Part shown: positions 17,897 through 26,893 of the stretch, piece by piece | Position numbering within the stretch: the first letter of the stretch is position 1 | Layout: every line of letters starts with the position of its first letter | Origin: an uncultured Tateyamaria sp. | GTDB taxonomy: Bacteria; Pseudomonadota; Alphaproteobacteria; Rhodobacterales; Rhodobacteraceae | NCBI RefSeq assembly: GCF_947497045.1 | Contig: NZ_CANMEU010000003.1 | Coordinates: 372,001 to 436,000 of the forward strand | DNA length: 64,000 nucleotides | Direction of reading: 5' to 3' | Notes under the pieces: model-generated | Told to the model about the DNA's origin: nothing | Seen by the model: the letters and a program-made list of their open reading frames with translations, nothing else | The model's database searches: none | Position numbers and translations under genes: made by a program

Positions 17897-17965
17897 ATGC
17901 AGCTTGCGGTTATTTCAGTGTCTTGGTTGATGGTTTCGCTGTTGGCGGTCCTGACTCTGGTATGA
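17897..17965 (+). CDS. Possible 22-residue hydrophobic peptide
   Basis: A short reading frame MQLAVISVSWLMVSLLAVLT onward, almost entirely hydrophobic, as in small single-helix membrane proteins. It is preceded by a GGGGAGGG ribosome binding site with good spacing. Just before this site the sequence has CAGGG and CCCTG arms (17864-17883) that could fold next to the site. No similarity to a known protein is recognised. It lies in the gap between tgt and lon and may be an independent small gene or chance. Confidence 0.35.
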   Translation: MQLAVISVSWLMVSLLAVLTLV

Positions 17966-18277
17966 GAATGCGCGGCCCTTGCGGATGCTGATCTGACGCA
18001 TCCCGCCTGATCTTTGGGCCGTGAATGTGCGAGGTCGCCCCGTATCCGAGCATAACCGACATATTGTGTGTTGCGCAGCCCGGACAACGACAGAATGTGT
18101 CAAAAAAATGGGAACAGTTGCGTTCGTCCCATTGCGCCCATGCCGCGCGCAGGTCAGGATGGGGCTTGAAACCACAGGGCTGCGCACACACATCAAACAG
18201 TCCTGCCATATGAAGGAGACAGCACGCGGTTGCCGCAATCGGGACCCCGCTGTCTTGCCCAGATAAGGAACCAACGC
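17966..18277 (+). promoter_or_regulatory. 312-bp lon upstream region with a weak heat-shock-like element
   Basis: No gene is seen here. CTTGAA at 18165-18170 resembles the -35 element of RpoH promoters, expected for lon, but no convincing matching -10 (CCCCATnT or the alphaproteobacterial CYTAT form) lies at the right distance. AAGGAA at 18265-18270 is the lon ribosome binding site. Promoter position is unresolved. Confidence 0.25.
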
Positions 18278-20686
18278 ATGCAAGAGCCCCTGAACGCCTC
18301 TTACCCCGTGCTGCCATTGCGCGATATCGTGGTGTTTCCCCACATGATCGTGCCGCTGTTTGTGGGGCGCGACAAATCTGTTCGCGCGCTCGAAGAGGTG
18401 ATGGCTGACGACAAGCAAATCCTGCTGTCGAGCCAGGTGGACCCGTCTATCGACGACCCGGAATCCGACGGGATCTACAAGGCCGGTGTGCTGGCCAATG
18501 TGCTGCAACTGCTGAAATTGCCCGATGGCACCGTCAAGGTGCTGGTCGAAGGGCAGGCGCGTGTGCGCATCACTGAATATCTTGAAAACGATAACTTTTT
18601 TGAGGCCCGTGCCGAGTATCTGACCGAGATGCCCGGTGATATGGCCACAACCGAGGCGCTGTTGCGCTCGGTTGCCGAAGAGTTTGAACGCTACTCCAAG
18701 GTGAAAAAGAACATACCCGAAGAGGCGCTGGCCGCTGTCGGTGAAACGACCGAACCTGCCAAGCTGGCCGATCTTGTGGCCGGGCATCTGGGCATAGAAG
18801 TGGAGCAAAAGCAGGACCTGCTTGAAACGCTTGCGGTGAGTGAGCGGCTGGAGAAGGTCTATGGCCTGATGCAGGGCGAGTTGTCCGTGTTGCAGGTCGA
18901 GAAAAAGATCAAGACCCGCGTCAAATCCCAGATGGAGCGGACGCAGCGCGAGTATTACCTCAACGAACAGATGAAAGCGATCCAGCACGAGTTGGGCGAT
19001 GGCGAAGACGGCAAGAACGAAGTTGCCGAACTCGAAGCGAAAATCGCCGAAACCAAGCTCAGCAAAGAGGCGCGCGAAAAGGCCGAGGCCGAGCTGAAGA
19101 AGCTCAAGAACATGTCGCCTATGTCGGCAGAGGCGACAGTGGTGCGCAACTATCTCGACTGGATGCTGTCGATCCCGTGGGGCGTGAAATCGCGCGTCAA
19201 AAAGGATCTGGGCCGCGCCGAACGTATCCTCGACAACGACCACTATGGTCTTGAAAAGGTTAAGGAACGCATTGTCGAATACCTCGCGGTGCAGCAGCGT
19301 TCCAAAAAGATGAAGGGCCCGATCATGTGTCTGGTCGGCCCTCCCGGTGTGGGTAAGACCTCGCTTGGCAAATCTGTGGCCAAGGCGACGGGGCGCGAAT
19401 TTATCCGCATCTCGCTTGGTGGGGTGCGCGACGAATCCGAAATTCGCGGTCACCGTCGGACTTACATCGGCTCGATGCCCGGCAAGATCATTCAGGCGTT
19501 GAAAAAGGCCAAAACCACCAACCCGCTGATCCTGCTCGATGAAATCGACAAGATGGGGCAGGATTTCCGCGGTGATCCGGCCTCGGCCATGCTCGAAGTG
19601 TTGGACCCGGAACAGAACGGCACTTTTGTCGATCACTACTTGGAGGTCGAATATGATCTTTCCAACGTGATGTTCCTGACCACATCCAACAGCTACAATA
19701 TGCCCGGGCCTCTGCTCGACCGGATGGAGATCATCCCGCTGGCTGGCTATACCGAGGATGAAAAATCCGAGATTGCCAAGCAGCACCTAATCGCCAAGCA
19801 GGTGAAGAACCACGGTCTGAAAAAGTCCGAGTTCGAGCTGACGGATGACGCCTTGTCCGATATCATTCGCTACTACACCCGCGAGGCTGGCGTGCGGAAT
19901 CTTGAACGTGAGATCGCCAAGGTGGCGCGCAAGTCGCTGACCAAGATCATCAAGAAAGAGGCTGAGGAAGTTGTTGTAACCTCCGAAAACCTTGATGATT
20001 TTCTTGGTGTGCGCAAACATCGCTATGGCCTTGCCGAACAGGCGGATCAGGTTGGTGTTGTGACCGGCTTGGCGTGGACTTCGGTGGGGGGTGATCTGCT
20101 CCATATCGAAGCGCTGAAGCTGCCCGGTAAGGGTCGGATGAAGACGACCGGCAAACTGGGTGATGTGATGAAGGAGTCCATCGATGCGGCCTCCAGCTAT
20201 GTGCGCTCGATCAGTCCCGAGATTGGGGTTAAGCCGCCTCAATTTGACCGGACCGACATTCACGTCCACGTGCCCGACGGCGCGACACCCAAAGACGGGC
20301 CAAGCGCGGGTCTGGCGATGGTGACCTCTATCGTGTCGGTGCTGACCGGCATTCCTGTGCGCCGTGATATTGCCATGACGGGCGAGGTGTCACTGCGCGG
20401 CAATGCGATGCCCATCGGCGGTCTCAAGGAGAAATTGCTGGCAGCCTTGCGCGGCGGGATCAAGACCGTTCTCATCCCCGAAGAGAACGAGAAAGATCTG
20501 GCCGAGATCCCCGACAACGTCAAAGAGGGTCTCGAGATTGTGCCGGTAACCCATGTGCGTGAAGTTTTGCAGCGCGCACTGACGGCTACGCCCGAGGCCA
20601 TCGAATGGGATGAAGCCGCCGAAGAGGCCGCCGCTGCGGCTGCGGCGGCGGCGCGCAATGACCCACCGATTGCAACCGCGCATTGA
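18278..20686 (+). CDS. lon: ATP-dependent protease Lon
   Basis: An 802-residue cytoplasmic AAA+ serine protease that degrades misfolded and regulatory proteins. The order is complete: N-terminal LON substrate-binding domain (YPVLPLRDIVVFPHMIVPLFVGR), coiled middle region (EYYLNEQMKAIQHELGD), AAA+ module with Walker A GPPGVGKTSLGK and Walker B PLILLDEIDK, and the protease domain with the Ser676/Lys719 dyad (KDGPSAGLAM, GGLKEKLLAA). The C-terminal tail is Ala-rich (EEAAAAAAAAARND). The start at 18278 follows AAGGAA; the longer frame is not family-like. A terminator follows. Confidence 0.98.
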   Translation: MQEPLNASYPVLPLRDIVVFPHMIVPLFVGRDKSVRALEEVMADDKQILLSSQVDPSIDDPESDGIYKAGVLANVLQLLKLPDGTVKVLVEGQARVRITEYLENDNFFEARAEYLTEMPGDMATTEALLRSVAEEFERYSKVKKNIPEEALAAVGETTEPAKLADLVAGHLGIEVEQKQDLLETLAVSERLEKVYGLMQGELSVLQVEKKIKTRVKSQMERTQREYYLNEQMKAIQHELGDGEDGKNEVAELEAKIAETKLSKEAREKAEAELKKLKNMSPMSAEATVVRNYLDWMLSIPWGVKSRVKKDLGRAERILDNDHYGLEKVKERIVEYLAVQQRSKKMKGPIMCLVGPPGVGKTSLGKSVAKATGREFIRISLGGVRDESEIRGHRRTYIGSMPGKIIQALKKAKTTNPLILLDEIDKMGQDFRGDPASAMLEVLDPEQNGTFVDHYLEVEYDLSNVMFLTTSNSYNMPGPLLDRMEIIPLAGYTEDEKSEIAKQHLIAKQVKNHGLKKSEFELTDDALSDIIRYYTREAGVRNLEREIAKVARKSLTKIIKKEAEEVVVTSENLDDFLGVRKHRYGLAEQADQVGVVTGLAWTSVGGDLLHIEALKLPGKGRMKTTGKLGDVMKESIDAASSYVRSISPEIGVKPPQFDRTDIHVHVPDGATPKDGPSAGLAMVTSIVSVLTGIPVRRDIAMTGEVSLRGNAMPIGGLKEKLLAALRGGIKTVLIPEENEKDLAEIPDNVKEGLEIVPVTHVREVLQRALTATPEAIEWDEAAEEAAAAAAAAARNDPPIATAH

Positions 20687-20708
20687 CGTTTAGATGAAAC
20701 ATGAGGAA

Positions 20709-20743
20709 GGGCGCGTAAGGCTTTGCTTGCGCGCCCTTTTTTT
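20709..20743 (+). terminator. Rho-independent terminator after lon
   Basis: GGGCGCG, a 14-base loop, CGCGCCC and seven T residues, 23 bp after the lon stop codon. Confidence 0.88.
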
Positions 20744-20946
20744 GTTTAGACCTGCTGTAATCCGTGCCACGCTTCGGTGTCGCTTTTCCGCGTGGAATGT
20801 ATCCCGTTCGTATCACGCGCGATTGTTGCCTGAAACGAACCAATCTCAATCAAATCGTCTATTTTGTTCTGTTTTTATGGAATTCCAAACGATTTGGCGC
20901 TATGAGCGGACCTGAGCAACAATAATAACACCGAAATGAGGCACCC

Positions 20947-21408
20947 ATGGGCACGACGCGCAAGACCACAGCCAAATCGACCAAGACCAGTACGACGAAA
21001 CCCGCCAAATCGTCTTCGATGACAACGGCGGCGAAAAGTGCTGTGGCCAAGGCCACGCCTGCAAGCCCCCCTGTGGTCGTGGCGGCCGCCGTCCCGGTGG
21101 TGTCCGGTCCCAAGATGCGCAAGCCCGAGTTGGTTGATGCCGTTGTGTCCAAGACCGGGATGAAGAAAAAAGACGTCAAACCCATCATTGAGGCGGCATT
21201 GGCTGTCCTTGGATCGGCCCTGCAAAGCGGGCGTGAGTTGAACCTTGAGCCGATGGGCAAGATCAAGATCAACCGCGAGAAGAAGCTGCCCGAAGGCAAG
21301 GTGATGCACGCAAAGATTCGCCAGCCCAAGGACCTGCCATCCGAAACGGCAAACCCGGATCCCAAGGATATCGAAGGGGCCGATACGACCCCCGCCGCCG
21401 CGGAGTAG
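20947..21408 (+). CDS. HU-family DNA-binding protein with Lys/Ala-rich N-terminal extension
   Basis: A 153-residue protein. Residues 1-55 are low-complexity Lys/Thr/Ala/Pro (histone H1-like), and residues 56-125 match the HU/IHF fold (KMRKPELVDAVVSKTGMKKKDVKPIIEAALAVLGSALQ then LNLEPMGKIKINREKKLP). The usual HU arm is reshaped and the tail is acidic. Such extended HU-like proteins occur in Rhodobacterales as nucleoid proteins; the binding preference is unknown. It stands between lon and tRNA-Val(CAC) in its own unit. Confidence 0.85.
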   Translation: MGTTRKTTAKSTKTSTTKPAKSSSMTTAAKSAVAKATPASPPVVVAAAVPVVSGPKMRKPELVDAVVSKTGMKKKDVKPIIEAALAVLGSALQSGRELNLEPMGKIKINREKKLPEGKVMHAKIRQPKDLPSETANPDPKDIEGADTTPAAAE

Positions 21409-21426
21409 AATTTCATCCGCGCGCTC

Positions 21427-21455
21427 TTGCATGCCTTTGCGTGGGCCGTTAAAAC
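21427..21455 (+). promoter_or_regulatory. Candidate tRNA-Val(CAC) promoter
   Basis: TTGCAT (21427-21432), 17-bp spacer, TAAAAC (21450-21455), 12 bp before the first base of the tRNA. Confidence 0.5.
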
Positions 21456-21467
21456 GCGCGGACTTCA

Positions 21468-21542
21468 GGGTGATTAGCTCAGTGGTAGAGCGCTTCGTTC
21501 ACATCGAAGATGTCAGGGGTTCAAATCCCTTATCACCCACCA
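21468..21542 (+). tRNA. tRNA-Val(CAC)
   Basis: A full cloverleaf can be read: acceptor GGGTGAT/ATCACCC, D-arm GCTC/GAGC, anticodon stem CTTCG/CGAAG with loop TTCACAT (anticodon CAC), T-arm with GGTTCAAATCC, and an encoded ACCA 3' end. Confidence 0.97.
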
Positions 21543-21654
21543 TTCTCCTTTGAATATCATGGCGTTGACCTTTCTATAAGCACGTCCTCACCGATCCAAT
21601 GGCCAGGAGTTGTCGCTCCGATCCGTCGACAAACTTTCGAGGCCGCGTCCGTCA

Positions 21655-21945
21655 TTATCCTGCGACCGCACCATCCGCAAAAACCTGCTTCCAACGCAGG
21701 ATACGCACCGATTTGCGCAAGCCTGTCGGCCAAAACGGGTCTGCATGCACCAGGGCCTCGGCAGCGGCGGCTGTATCGGTCGTCACGATCCAGGCCCCGC
21801 CAGCCCCTTGATCATCTTCAAACAATGGCCCCGCAGCCTCGATCACGGCGGTGTTCTGCTGCAAGAAAGCCAGGTGTTCGGGCATCTTTTCAGCGCGGAC
21901 GTTGTCGTAGCCGTCAGCGTCTTCGAACAGGATGAGGTATGGCAT
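21655..21945 (-). CDS. YciI-like protein
   Basis: A 96-residue protein of the YciI/YCII ferredoxin-like fold (MPYLILFEDADGYDNVRAEKMPEHLAFLQQN, then AGGAWIVTTDTAAAAEALVHADPFWPTGL). The conserved His-Asp pair typical of YciI (HLAFL and HADPF) is present. The family includes small dehydrochlorinase-like and uncharacterised enzymes. It is divergent from a LysR regulator with an 86-bp gap, so it is a probable target of that regulator. Function unknown. Confidence 0.85.
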   Translation of the reverse strand: MPYLILFEDADGYDNVRAEKMPEHLAFLQQNTAVIEAAGPLFEDDQGAGGAWIVTTDTAAAAEALVHADPFWPTGLRKSVRILRWKQVFADGAVAG

Positions 21946-22031
21946 GTGCGCTCCGATCTTGACTATGGGCGCATTCTAACCTTGCGTATCACGAGGTCCT
22001 ATGGCCCGATACGCAAGGGGGACTTGCAAAA

Positions 22032-22838
22032 ATGCAGGATATGGATTGGGACGGATTGCGGGTGTTTCAGGCTGTTGCGCAGGCGGGCAGCTTTGCGGGT
22101 GCGGCCCAAGCGCTCGGGATGCACGAAACGACCATCGCCCGCGCGGTGCGGCGGCTTGAGCGCCAGATGGGCCAGATCCTGTGGCGCGGGCCAGAGGCGG
22201 GTGTGACGCCCGAGGGGGCCGTGCTTTGCGCTCATGTCGACATCATGGCCGATCACGCAATGATGGCGCGTGCAGCGGTGTCAGGACGCACCGCGCCGCG
22301 CGGTGCCGTCCGTCTGACAGCCGTGCCGTGGGTGGTCGAGGCCGCAGTGGTGCCAAGCTGGCAGCGCATTCACGCGCAACTGCCCGACATCACGCTGTCC
22401 CTGATCGGGGCGCATGACAGCCTCAACCTGCTGCATGGAGAGGCGGATATTGCCCTGCGGCTTGCCCGCCCGGAGGTGCAGGGCGATGTGGTTGTACGCA
22501 AATTGGGCGACGTGCGCTTTGTGGTGGCGGGCGAGGGGCCGGATTGGATCGGTTATGTGCCCGAGATGGCCCACCTGCCACAAGCGCGCTGGACCTCAGA
22601 AGTGGACGGCCCGACTGGTTTGCGCGTGTCCGATCAAGGGGCGGTCACTGCGGCTGTTGGGGCGGGGCTGGGTCGGGGGTGGATCCCGGCGTGCCTTGCG
22701 ACGGACCCCGACCCGGGCTTTGCTGCGCGCACGCGCCCCTTGTGGTGTCTGACCCACCCGCGCACCCGCCATGCGCCTGCGGTGCGCGCCATTTGTGATG
22801 ATGTGTTGGCCCTTGTGGCCGCCCGTCTATGTGATTAG
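22032..22838 (+). CDS. LysR family transcriptional regulator
   Basis: A 268-residue regulator: N-terminal winged HTH (WDGLRVFQAVAQAGSFAGAAQALGMHETTIARAVRRLERQMG) and an abbreviated LysR effector domain, ending shorter than the usual ~300 residues. AAGGGGG precedes the ATG at 22032; MDWDGL nine bases later is an alternative start. It is divergent from the YciI-like gene and followed after 11 bp by a histidine phosphatase gene on the same strand. Confidence 0.88.
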   Translation: MQDMDWDGLRVFQAVAQAGSFAGAAQALGMHETTIARAVRRLERQMGQILWRGPEAGVTPEGAVLCAHVDIMADHAMMARAAVSGRTAPRGAVRLTAVPWVVEAAVVPSWQRIHAQLPDITLSLIGAHDSLNLLHGEADIALRLARPEVQGDVVVRKLGDVRFVVAGEGPDWIGYVPEMAHLPQARWTSEVDGPTGLRVSDQGAVTAAVGAGLGRGWIPACLATDPDPGFAARTRPLWCLTHPRTRHAPAVRAICDDVLALVAARLCD

Positions 22839-22849
22839 CCCTGCATGCC

Positions 22850-23428
22850 ATGACCCATCCTGACCTGTTGATCCTGCGCCACGGCGAAACCGAATGGAAC
22901 CGTGCGGGGCGTATGCAAGGCACGCGTGACAGCCCGCTGACCGCGCAAGGTCGCGCGCAAGCCGGTGCGCAGGCCAATATCCTGGCGCGCTTTGGGATCG
23001 AGGGGTGGATGCTTTATGCAAGCCCGCAGGGGCGTGCCGTCTCGACCGCGCGGATTGCCTATGGCGCGCGCGCTGCGGAGATCATCACGGATCCGCGCCT
23101 TTCGGAGATCACCATGGGAGCATGGACAGGCTGTCTGCGCACTGAGATTGCCGCGCAGATGCCCCACCTGTTTGAAGGTGGCAGCGATCTGGGATGGTAC
23201 GACCATGCGCCCGGCGGCGAGGGGCTTGAGGCACTTTACGCCCGCACCGGTGCGTTTCTGGCGCAATGCACCGGCCCAAGCGTGATCGTCACGCACGGCA
23301 TTACGTCGCGCATGCTGCGCTGTCACGCATTGGGCTTGGATGCTGGCGCATTTGCCGATCTGCCGGGCGGACAGGGGGTCGTCTATCACCTGTCCGGCGG
23401 TGTTCAGAACAAGCTGGCAGATACCTGA
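22850..23428 (+). CDS. Histidine phosphatase family protein (phosphoglycerate mutase-like)
   Basis: A 192-residue protein with the RHG motif (LILRHGETEWNRAGRMQGTRDSPLTAQGRAQA), the second catalytic Glu region (LSEITMGAWTG) and the late His in VIVTHGITSRML. It is a member of the broad branch-2 family whose substrates range from sugar phosphates to cobalamin precursors; the substrate cannot be told. It follows the LysR gene closely and is probably cotranscribed. Confidence 0.9.
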   Translation: MTHPDLLILRHGETEWNRAGRMQGTRDSPLTAQGRAQAGAQANILARFGIEGWMLYASPQGRAVSTARIAYGARAAEIITDPRLSEITMGAWTGCLRTEIAAQMPHLFEGGSDLGWYDHAPGGEGLEALYARTGAFLAQCTGPSVIVTHGITSRMLRCHALGLDAGAFADLPGGQGVVYHLSGGVQNKLADT

Positions 23429-23496
23429 GCGCGGACCCTGCATGCGGCCCGCGCCACCAAAGTCTGACCTTCGTCGAAAAAAGCACGGTTGATCGC

Positions 23497-23525
23497 TTGC
23501 AGTTGCGGGGCGGGTTGCGCTAGAG
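23497..23525 (+). promoter_or_regulatory. Candidate tRNA-Val(TAC) promoter
   Basis: TTGCAG (23497-23502), 17-bp spacer, CTAGAG (23520-23525), 11 bp before the tRNA. Confidence 0.55.
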
Positions 23526-23536
23526 GGTGCAGCATC

Positions 23537-23840
<304 letters not shown>

Positions 23841-23977
23841 CGCGGCAGTATTGGCTTGTTCGGGGGTGGTGATGGCCCGATAGACGGACGTCCGGTTCGC
23901 GGGCGAAGCTGCCGTCTGGAATCTCGCAATGAATGTCTGCTAACATCAAAAAGCGTTAGAACCACAGGTGATTGTTA

Positions 23978-24430
23978 GTGGCACTTCCCAAACCGCCATT
24001 TGAAGGCTCCTGTCTTTGCGGATCCGTGCAGGTTCGTATTACCGCCTCGCCACTTCTGACCTTGGCTTGCCATTGCCTTGATTGTCAAAAGTTTACGGCC
24101 AGTGCGTTTTCACTCACAACCATGTTTCCAAATGACAGTTTTTCTTGCACCGGCGAGCTTTTCAAAGGTGGCCTTGGCGCTAGCGGCAGGGATCACTACT
24201 TCTGCAAGTCATGCGGGAACTTCATCTATTCTCAGATTAGAGGTTCAGATCAACGCATTAATCTACGTACATCAATTTTGAACGGTGCCGCATCTTTCGA
24301 GCCATTCGTTGAATTAATGACTGATGAGAAAATGCAGTGGGCAATCGTGCCGACAAAATACAGCTATCAGCAAAGCCCAGATAACCTGGAAGAACTGCAA
24401 GCATTGATGGACGAGTATAGTAATTTCTAA
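23978..24430 (+). CDS. GFA-family (glutathione-dependent formaldehyde-activating enzyme-like) zinc protein
   Basis: A protein of about 150 residues with the Gfa zinc ligands: CLCGSVQV, ACHCLDCQKFTAS and FCKSCGNFIYSQ. Family members are usually annotated as GFA but most have unproven functions. The start is taken as GTG 23978 with AGGTG seven bases before; TTG 23972 is an alternative. The gene is visibly AT-richer and uses different codons from its neighbours, and it follows directly on the tRNA-Val-linked repeat, which points to horizontal acquisition. Confidence 0.82.
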   Translation: MALPKPPFEGSCLCGSVQVRITASPLLTLACHCLDCQKFTASAFSLTTMFPNDSFSCTGELFKGGLGASGRDHYFCKSCGNFIYSQIRGSDQRINLRTSILNGAASFEPFVELMTDEKMQWAIVPTKYSYQQSPDNLEELQALMDEYSNF

Positions 24431-24719
24431 TTTGCGACTCGGCCCTGTTCCTCAACGATTGATCGAAAGACTGCAAGCAAGAGCAGACCTTCGTGCGTCT
24501 TGCAGCATCAATCATTTTGGACATGAGAGCCCCCGGCACGACCTCCCTATCTCGAACGTGACCAATGCCGCCCTAACGCTCAGGCCGATCACTATTCTCT
24601 GACGATCCTCATCCCATAACCTGTGCACCGTTGCACCCGCCCCCACCATTATTCGCGGATTGTGTGCTCTCGCGCGTGCGGTATGCTTTCGGCACCTTCC
24701 CACAGATGGAGTGCCCGAA
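24431..24719. other. Intergenic region without a recognised gene
   Basis: The 289 bp between the GFA-like gene and the pirin gene hold no frame with a family match or convincing ribosome binding site on either strand. Only the last ~60 bp (TATGCT near 24681, GGAG near 24706) look like a promoter and ribosome binding site for the pirin gene. Confidence 0.5.
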
Positions 24720-25658
24720 ATGAGCTGGAATCCTACCCTTGATCCTGATTGCCCCAAAGGCGACGCAGTGAATGCGATTGAGACGGTGATCGTGCCCCGT
24801 GCCCGCGATCTGGGCGGGTTCGAGGTGCGCCGCGCCTTGCCTGCGCCCAAGCGCCAGATGGTCGGACCGTTTATCTTTTTTGACCAGATGGGGCCGGCGG
24901 AATTCGTGACGAGCAAGGGTATCGATGTGCGCCCGCACCCCCATATCGGGCTGGCGACGGTGACGTATCTTTACAAGGGCAAAATCCATCACCGCGACAG
25001 TCTGGGCACCGATCAGTGGATCGAGCCGGGGGCGGTCAACTGGATGGTGGCGGGCCACGGCATCACCCATTCCGAACGTACAGATGGTGAAATTCGGGAC
25101 CGCCCGCATGATCTGTTCGGCATCCAGACATGGGTCGCCTTGCCCAAGGATGCCGAGGACGACCCGGCCGATTTCGAACATGCGCCCAAGGACACGCTGC
25201 CGTTTCTGCAAGGCGAGGGCAAAGAGGTCCGCCTGATCCTCGGGGATGCGTGGGGCGAGCGGGCACCGGTCAAGACAGCGTCCGAGATGTTCTATGCCGA
25301 TGCGATCCTTGAGGCGGGGGCCAGCATTCCGCTGCCCGACAACCACGAGGATCGGGGGGTCTATGTCGTACAGGGCGAAGTTTCGGTGGGCGGCGAGGTG
25401 TTCGGGGCGGGCAAGATGATGGTGTTCCGCCCCGGTGATACGCTCAGCCTGAAGGCGGGCGCACAGGGCGCGCGCCTGATGATGCTGGGCGGCGCAACAC
25501 TGGAAGGGTCCCGCCATATCTGGTGGAATTTCGTGGCCTCTTCCAAGGAACGGATCGAGGCGGCCAAAGAGGCGTGGCGCGCAGGCGATTGGGCCCATGG
25601 CCGCTTCCGATTGCCGCCCGGCGACGAGGATGAATTTATCCCGGCACCGGCCAACTGA
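24720..25658 (+). CDS. Pirin family protein
   Basis: A 312-residue bicupin. The N-terminal cupin holds the metal-ligand motifs HPHIGLATVTYLYKGKIHHRDSLG and GHGITHSE; the C-terminal Pirin_C cupin follows (FYADAILEAGASIPLPDNHEDRGVYVVQGEVSVGGE). Some pirins have quercetinase activity and others affect pyruvate metabolism; which applies is unknown. The start at 24720 (MSWNPTLDPDCPKGD) is chosen because the 20 upstream codons overlap the likely promoter. Confidence 0.9.
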   Translation: MSWNPTLDPDCPKGDAVNAIETVIVPRARDLGGFEVRRALPAPKRQMVGPFIFFDQMGPAEFVTSKGIDVRPHPHIGLATVTYLYKGKIHHRDSLGTDQWIEPGAVNWMVAGHGITHSERTDGEIRDRPHDLFGIQTWVALPKDAEDDPADFEHAPKDTLPFLQGEGKEVRLILGDAWGERAPVKTASEMFYADAILEAGASIPLPDNHEDRGVYVVQGEVSVGGEVFGAGKMMVFRPGDTLSLKAGAQGARLMMLGGATLEGSRHIWWNFVASSKERIEAAKEAWRAGDWAHGRFRLPPGDEDEFIPAPAN

Positions 25659-25745
25659 AGCGTCTTCGCGCTGTCGTCTTGCTACGGCGCGGGTGTGGCT
25701 GCTTTGTCGATTGCACAATTTGGCGCAATAACCTCAAAACCCCGC

Positions 25746-25774
25746 TTGACGGGGCAGGGCGTGGCACATATGAC
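25746..25774 (+). promoter_or_regulatory. Candidate tRNA-Asp promoter
   Basis: TTGACG (25746-25751), 17-bp spacer, TATGAC (25769-25774), 15 bp before the first tRNA-Asp. Confidence 0.6.
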
Positions 25775-25789
25775 CGCAAAACGCAGCGG

Positions 25790-25866
25790 GCGGTTGTAGC
25801 TCAGTTGGTTAGAGTACCGGCCTGTCACGCCGGGGGTCGCGGGTTCGAGCCCCGTCAACCGCGCCA
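25790..25866 (+). tRNA. tRNA-Asp(GTC), copy 1
   Basis: Acceptor GCGGTTG/CAACCGC, anticodon stem CCGGC/GCCGG with loop CTGTCAC (anticodon GTC), T-loop TTCGAGC, encoded GCCA 3' end. Its sequence is identical to the copy 144 bp downstream. Confidence 0.97.
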
Positions 25867-25933
25867 CTGCTGTCAAGCCTGTCAGGGCTTTGATCTGGAC
25901 CGCCCGTCATGGCGTGAAACTGACAACAGATGC

Positions 25934-26010
25934 GCGGTTGTAGCTCAGTTGGTTAGAGTACCGGCCTGTCACGCCGGGGGTCGCGGGTTCGAGCCCCGTC
26001 AACCGCGCCA
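25934..26010 (+). tRNA. tRNA-Asp(GTC), copy 2
   Basis: Identical over all 77 bases to the first copy; the 67-bp spacer shows no separate promoter, so both are probably cut from one precursor. Confidence 0.97.
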
Positions 26011-26043
26011 TTTTCCCTCAGATTTCAAACGATCCACAGCCCC

Positions 26044-26814
26044 TCAATCGGCGTAGTGGTATCCAAGAGCCGCCTCAAGGTCTGGATCCAGCTGCGACAT
26101 TGCCCAGGCTCTGTCCTCATCCGACCAGACCTCGGGTGGCTTTTCACGACCTTTGACTGTGGGCCGAAACCGATTGCCCATATTGCGGGTGATGGGGCGA
26201 TAGCCGCGTTCGGTGGGTGCCAGATCAAAGACTGTGCCCAGATCATTCACAAACGCCTCGGGCTGGTCGCGAAACGCCTCGAACCGGACCAGCACAACAT
26301 TGGATTCGCGCTGCAACATCCCCAAAAGGCTGCGGGCCTTGAGCGTTCTCATCTCGAATATGTTCGAAAACCGGGTGCCGTGGATCGGGTGGCGGTCAAA
26401 TTGCAGCATATGTGCGTCGACTTGCAATTCCGGGTGGATCATCTCGAAATCTGTTGTGCGATCAACAACCCCGTCCCACGGTGCGCGCAGGAATTCGGAG
26501 AAGGACAGGGATTGCATGGCGTCATCGGCATGCCATGGACGTTTATAAAGGGAGGCGGCCCAATCGAACGCGTTTCTGAAGGCGCAGACGACGATCATGG
26601 AGCGTGGAATCGCCACCATGGCCGGAAACCCATGCTTCCAGCCAAGTGCTTCGGTGCGGTGTAGCCTGACGGATTTCGTGATGGTTTTGCGCACCACATT
26701 GGTGCCACAGCCCCGTTCGCCCAGCACCTGGAACATGTCGCACTCGGTCTCGGTATGTCGATGCATGAGCCAGCCTCTCTGGCTCATCGCGGCACCCGGT
26801 TGATCAAGTGACAT
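26044..26814 (-). CDS. Sulfotransferase-like protein
   Basis: A 256-residue protein with a P-loop-like 5' phosphosulfate-binding motif (FQVLGERGCGTNVVRKTI near residue 30) and the RNAFDWAASLYKRPWH stretch resembling the 3'-phosphate loop of sulfotransferases. It is short compared with many sulfotransferases. Related Rhodobacterales proteins are annotated only as sulfotransferase family or hypothetical. The start at 26814 has AAAGGGCAG upstream. It is divergent from a glycosyltransferase gene, and the pair may modify a surface glycan; the acceptor is unknown. Confidence 0.55.
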   Translation of the reverse strand: MSLDQPGAAMSQRGWLMHRHTETECDMFQVLGERGCGTNVVRKTITKSVRLHRTEALGWKHGFPAMVAIPRSMIVVCAFRNAFDWAASLYKRPWHADDAMQSLSFSEFLRAPWDGVVDRTTDFEMIHPELQVDAHMLQFDRHPIHGTRFSNIFEMRTLKARSLLGMLQRESNVVLVRFEAFRDQPEAFVNDLGTVFDLAPTERGYRPITRNMGNRFRPTVKGREKPPEVWSDEDRAWAMSQLDPDLEAALGYHYAD

Positions 26815-26893
26815 ATTCTGCCCTTTTCGATTCTCTTTGCAGTCGGGAGAGGGTAACCTTTGCGCCAGAGGACAAGAAACAGGTTTTTTCGTT

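Noticed and set aside
18165-18200. RpoH (heat-shock) promoter for lon
   Set aside because: CTTGAA is present but no matching -10 element lies at 13-18 bp; kept only as a weak note in the upstream region.
17915-19786. Long antisense frame across the 5' half of lon
   Set aside because: Same reason: a shadow of lon, no family match.
21416-21462. TCCGCGCG/CGCGCGGA inverted repeat between the HU-like gene and tRNA-Val as a terminator
   Set aside because: The loop is 31 bases, there is no T-run, and it overlaps the probable tRNA promoter.
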